Source: Nocardia sp. (lineage in GTDB: Bacteria; Actinomycetota; Actinomycetes; Mycobacteriales; Mycobacteriaceae). From it: a stretch of DNA of 7,224 bases. Below the pieces are notes generated by a model, which was not told where the DNA came from, made no database searches, and saw only the letters and a list, made by a program, of their open reading frames with translations. The stretch covers positions 1 to 7,224 of the forward strand of contig JABFXT010000727.1 of the NCBI GenBank assembly GCA_013361595.1, written 5' to 3'. Positions 5,851 through 7,224 of this stretch are shown here, piece by piece. Each line of letters opens with the position of its first letter. The first letter of the stretch is position 1. Position numbers and translations under genes: made by a program.

Positions 5851-6681
5851 TCATACCGCGATGCGTTCGAGGCTGCCCGATTCCATCGCCACCCACAGCG
5901 CACCGTCCGGGCCGACGGTCACTCCGTGCGGTTCGGCACCGGGCAGTTCCGTCTCGGTGATCGCACCACCGGTGGTGATGCGACCGAGCCGGGTGGTGGC
6001 CCATTCGGTGAACCACAGCGCACCGTCCGGACCCGTGACGATGGCGTGCGGTTTGGACTCCCGGTCCGGTAGCGGGAATTCGGTGATCGCGCCGTCGTGG
6101 CCGATCCGGCCGATCTGCCCTGCGCCTATCTCGACGAACCCGAGCGCGTCGTCGGGACCGGCGGTGATCCCTACCGGCATCGCGCCCGCGGTCGGTAGCG
6201 GGTACGCGGCGCCTGCACCGCTGCCGGGGTCGATCCGGCCTATCGCATTGCCCTGGTTGAGGGTGTACCAGAGAGCGCCGTCGGCCCCCACGGTGATCAT
6301 CGACGGCATCCCCACCGCGTCGAACCGTGTCAGCCCGCCGTCCAGGGTCAACCGCCCGATCGTGTCGGACTGCAGTTCGGTGAACCAGACGGCGCCGTCG
6401 GGCCCGGCGGTGATGCCGTACGGGGATCGGGCCGGAAACCAGGTCGCATCGCCTTCCCCAGCGATGCGACCCAGCCGGTTACCGCGGAACTCGGTGAACC
6501 ACATGGCTTCGCCGGGTCCCGGCACGATCACCGTCGGCTGCCCGTCGGACGGATCCGATACGAAGGTCCGGACCTCGCCGTCGCGATATCTGCCGACGGC
6601 ACCCTCGGCCGCCATGGTGAACCACAGGGCGCCGTCGGAGCCGGTGGCCAGCCCGTACGGCGATCCGGAGACCCGAACCAC
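5851..6681 (-). CDS. vgb: virginiamycin B (streptogramin B) lyase, Vgb family
   Basis: Vgb linearises streptogramin B antibiotics by opening the thr-phenylglycine ester bond through an elimination that needs Mg but no water. The protein is a seven-bladed beta-propeller: LWFT-like strands recur at about every 40 residues (counting from ATG 6687: 21, 62, 100, 139, 182, 224, 264), each followed by an IGRI-type turn. By remembered alignment to the staphylococcal enzyme, its catalytic His228, His270 and Glu284 correspond to His214 (SKPHAI), His254 (AEPHGV) and Glu269 (WVAMES), all present; Tyr11 in SPYGL matches its N-terminal active-site Tyr. No signal peptide, so cytosolic. Blade 5 has LGFVE where LWFVE is usual. 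Start: AGGAGG (6694-6689) lies 7 bases from GTG 6681 but only 1 base from ATG 6687, so GTG is preferred (276 residues). A general propeller protein without lyase activity is possible but less likely given the intact residues. Confidence 0.85.
   Translation of the reverse strand: MVRVSGSPYGLATGSDGALWFTMAAEGAVGRYRDGEVRTFVSDPSDGQPTVIVPGPGEAMWFTEFRGNRLGRIAGEGDATWFPARSPYGITAGPDGAVWFTELQSDTIGRLTLDGGLTRFDAVGMPSMITVGADGALWYTLNQGNAIGRIDPGSGAGAAYPLPTAGAMPVGITAGPDDALGFVEIGAGQIGRIGHDGAITEFPLPDRESKPHAIVTGPDGALWFTEWATTRLGRITTGGAITETELPGAEPHGVTVGPDGALWVAMESGSLERIAV
5893..6030 (-). repeat. 18-base direct repeat from propeller blades
   Basis: CCACAGCGCACCGTCCGG occurs at 5893-5910 and 6013-6030, exactly 120 bases (40 codons, one propeller blade) apart. 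It encodes the GPDGALW turn of blades 6 and 7 and reflects internal duplication plus shared codon choice, not a mobile repeat. Confidence 0.75.
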
Positions 6682-6688
6682 TCTCATT

Positions 6689-6694
6689 CCTCCT
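6689..6694 (-). promoter_or_regulatory. consensus Shine-Dalgarno deciding the vgb start
   Basis: A perfect AGGAGG is read on the minus strand. It is 7 bases before GTG 6681, an ideal spacing, and 1 base before ATG 6687, which is too close. It is the strongest ribosome binding site in the window. Confidence 0.7.
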
Positions 6695-6763
6695 CGTACC
6701 CCCGGCCCGATAGCGGCCCGGCCGGCTCAGGCGGCCGCCCCGGCTCGGCACTGTACCCACCGA

Positions 6764-6777
6764 ACCGCGAGAGCGGT
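6764..6777 (-). terminator. small hairpin after the dps reading frame
   Basis: ACCGC (6764-6768), loop GAGA, GCGGT (6773-6777), 9 bases beyond the dps stop on the minus strand. Short, no T-run; a weak terminator or mRNA 3' end. The 104-base gap between dps and the lyase gene shows no clear -35/-10 for the latter. Confidence 0.3.
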
Positions 6778-6785
6778 ACGGCGTA

Positions 6786-7224
6786 TCAGGCGGAGGAGAG
6801 CTGAGCCTGCCACATCCAGTGCAACTGTTCGAGTCGAGCCGCGATTTCGATGAACAGATCCTGGCTCACCGGGTCGGCCTTCTCGGTGGCCTCGATGCGT
6901 TCCCGCAGGCGGACGATGACGATTCCCAGGTTCTTCACGATGGCGTCGATGACATCGGTGTCCTGCTGCCAGCCATCGGGAAACGCCAGGCCACCGGCCT
7001 CTTTGGCGACGGTGGCGGCGCGGCCGTCCGGACTGACCCCGATGGCCGTCGCGCGTTCGGCGGCGGCGTCGGTGAAGTCACGGGCCGCGGTCACCAGCTC
7101 GTCCAGTGCCAGGTGGACGGAGCGGAAATTACGGCCGAGCACGTTCCAGTGGGCCTGTTTGGCGATCTACGACAGATCGATGAGGTCGATGACCGTGGCA
7201 CGCAGCGCCTCGCCGGTGATGTGT
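6786..7224 (-). pseudogene. dps: Dps/ferritin-like DNA-protection protein, interrupted by an in-frame TAG (5' end outside window)
   Basis: Read on the minus strand from the right edge, the frame gives HITGEALRATVIDLIDLS, then TAG (7169-7167), then IAKQAHWNVLGRNFRSVHLA and onward to a stop at 6786. Both sides are in the same frame and both are clearly Dps: KQAHWNVLG holds the first ferroxidase His, VHLALDEL the second His and Asp, and TDAAAER the further Asp/Glu. It resembles the mycobacterial Dps2 subgroup, where Leu stands at the TAG position; TTG to TAG is a single T-to-A change. Dps dodecamers oxidise and store iron and shield DNA in starvation and oxidative stress. If the stop is real, the N-terminal helix is cut from the ferroxidase site and the gene is broken. 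Restart at GTG 7142 has no Shine-Dalgarno and would lose the HWN motif. A sequencing error is the main alternative. Confidence 0.8.

Noticed and set aside
6786..7142. A shorter intact Dps starting at GTG 7142
   Set aside because: The GTG is the Val of the conserved HWNV motif, there is no ribosome site before it, and the recognisable Dps sequence continues upstream through the TAG to the window edge.

Overview
The window is GC-rich (roughly 70% by eye) with strong G/C preference at third codon positions, GTG starts, GC-rich hairpins without long T-tracts and actinobacterial protein families. It looks like chromosome of a mycolic-acid actinomycete, most likely Nocardia or a close relative; the genus is inferred from protein style and was not tested. 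No insertion sequence, integrase, tRNA, rRNA or CRISPR array is visible.

Layout, left to right. (1) 2-457 (+): C-terminal end of an MFS transporter, converging on (2) 485-1375 (-), a lipocalin-like DUF7064-type protein. (3) 1376-1943: a gene-poor gap with promoters at both edges. (4) 1944-2369 (+): a small secreted protein with six cysteines, followed by a 14-bp-stem terminator. (5) 2423-2613: a regulatory leader with a 13-codon upstream ORF whose stop codon touches a long terminator-like hairpin and T-rich tail. This is the layout of ribosome-mediated attenuation and lies just before (6) 2614-4269 (+), a duplicated-ATPase ABC-F protein of the antibiotic-resistance (ribosome-protection) type. 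(7) Facing it on the minus strand are yidC (4420-5361), a DUF6412 membrane protein (5473-5796), a Vgb-type streptogramin B lyase with its catalytic residues intact (5851-6681), and a Dps/ferritin gene (6786 to the window edge) interrupted by an in-frame TAG.

Taken together, the window pairs a likely drug-inducible ABC-F (classically protecting against streptogramin A, lincosamides, pleuromutilins or macrolides, depending on subgroup) with a streptogramin B lyase about 1.6 kb away, beside housekeeping membrane-insertion genes. The most interesting points are the undescribed-looking leader peptide/attenuator, the A+B streptogramin pairing, and the amber-interrupted dps.
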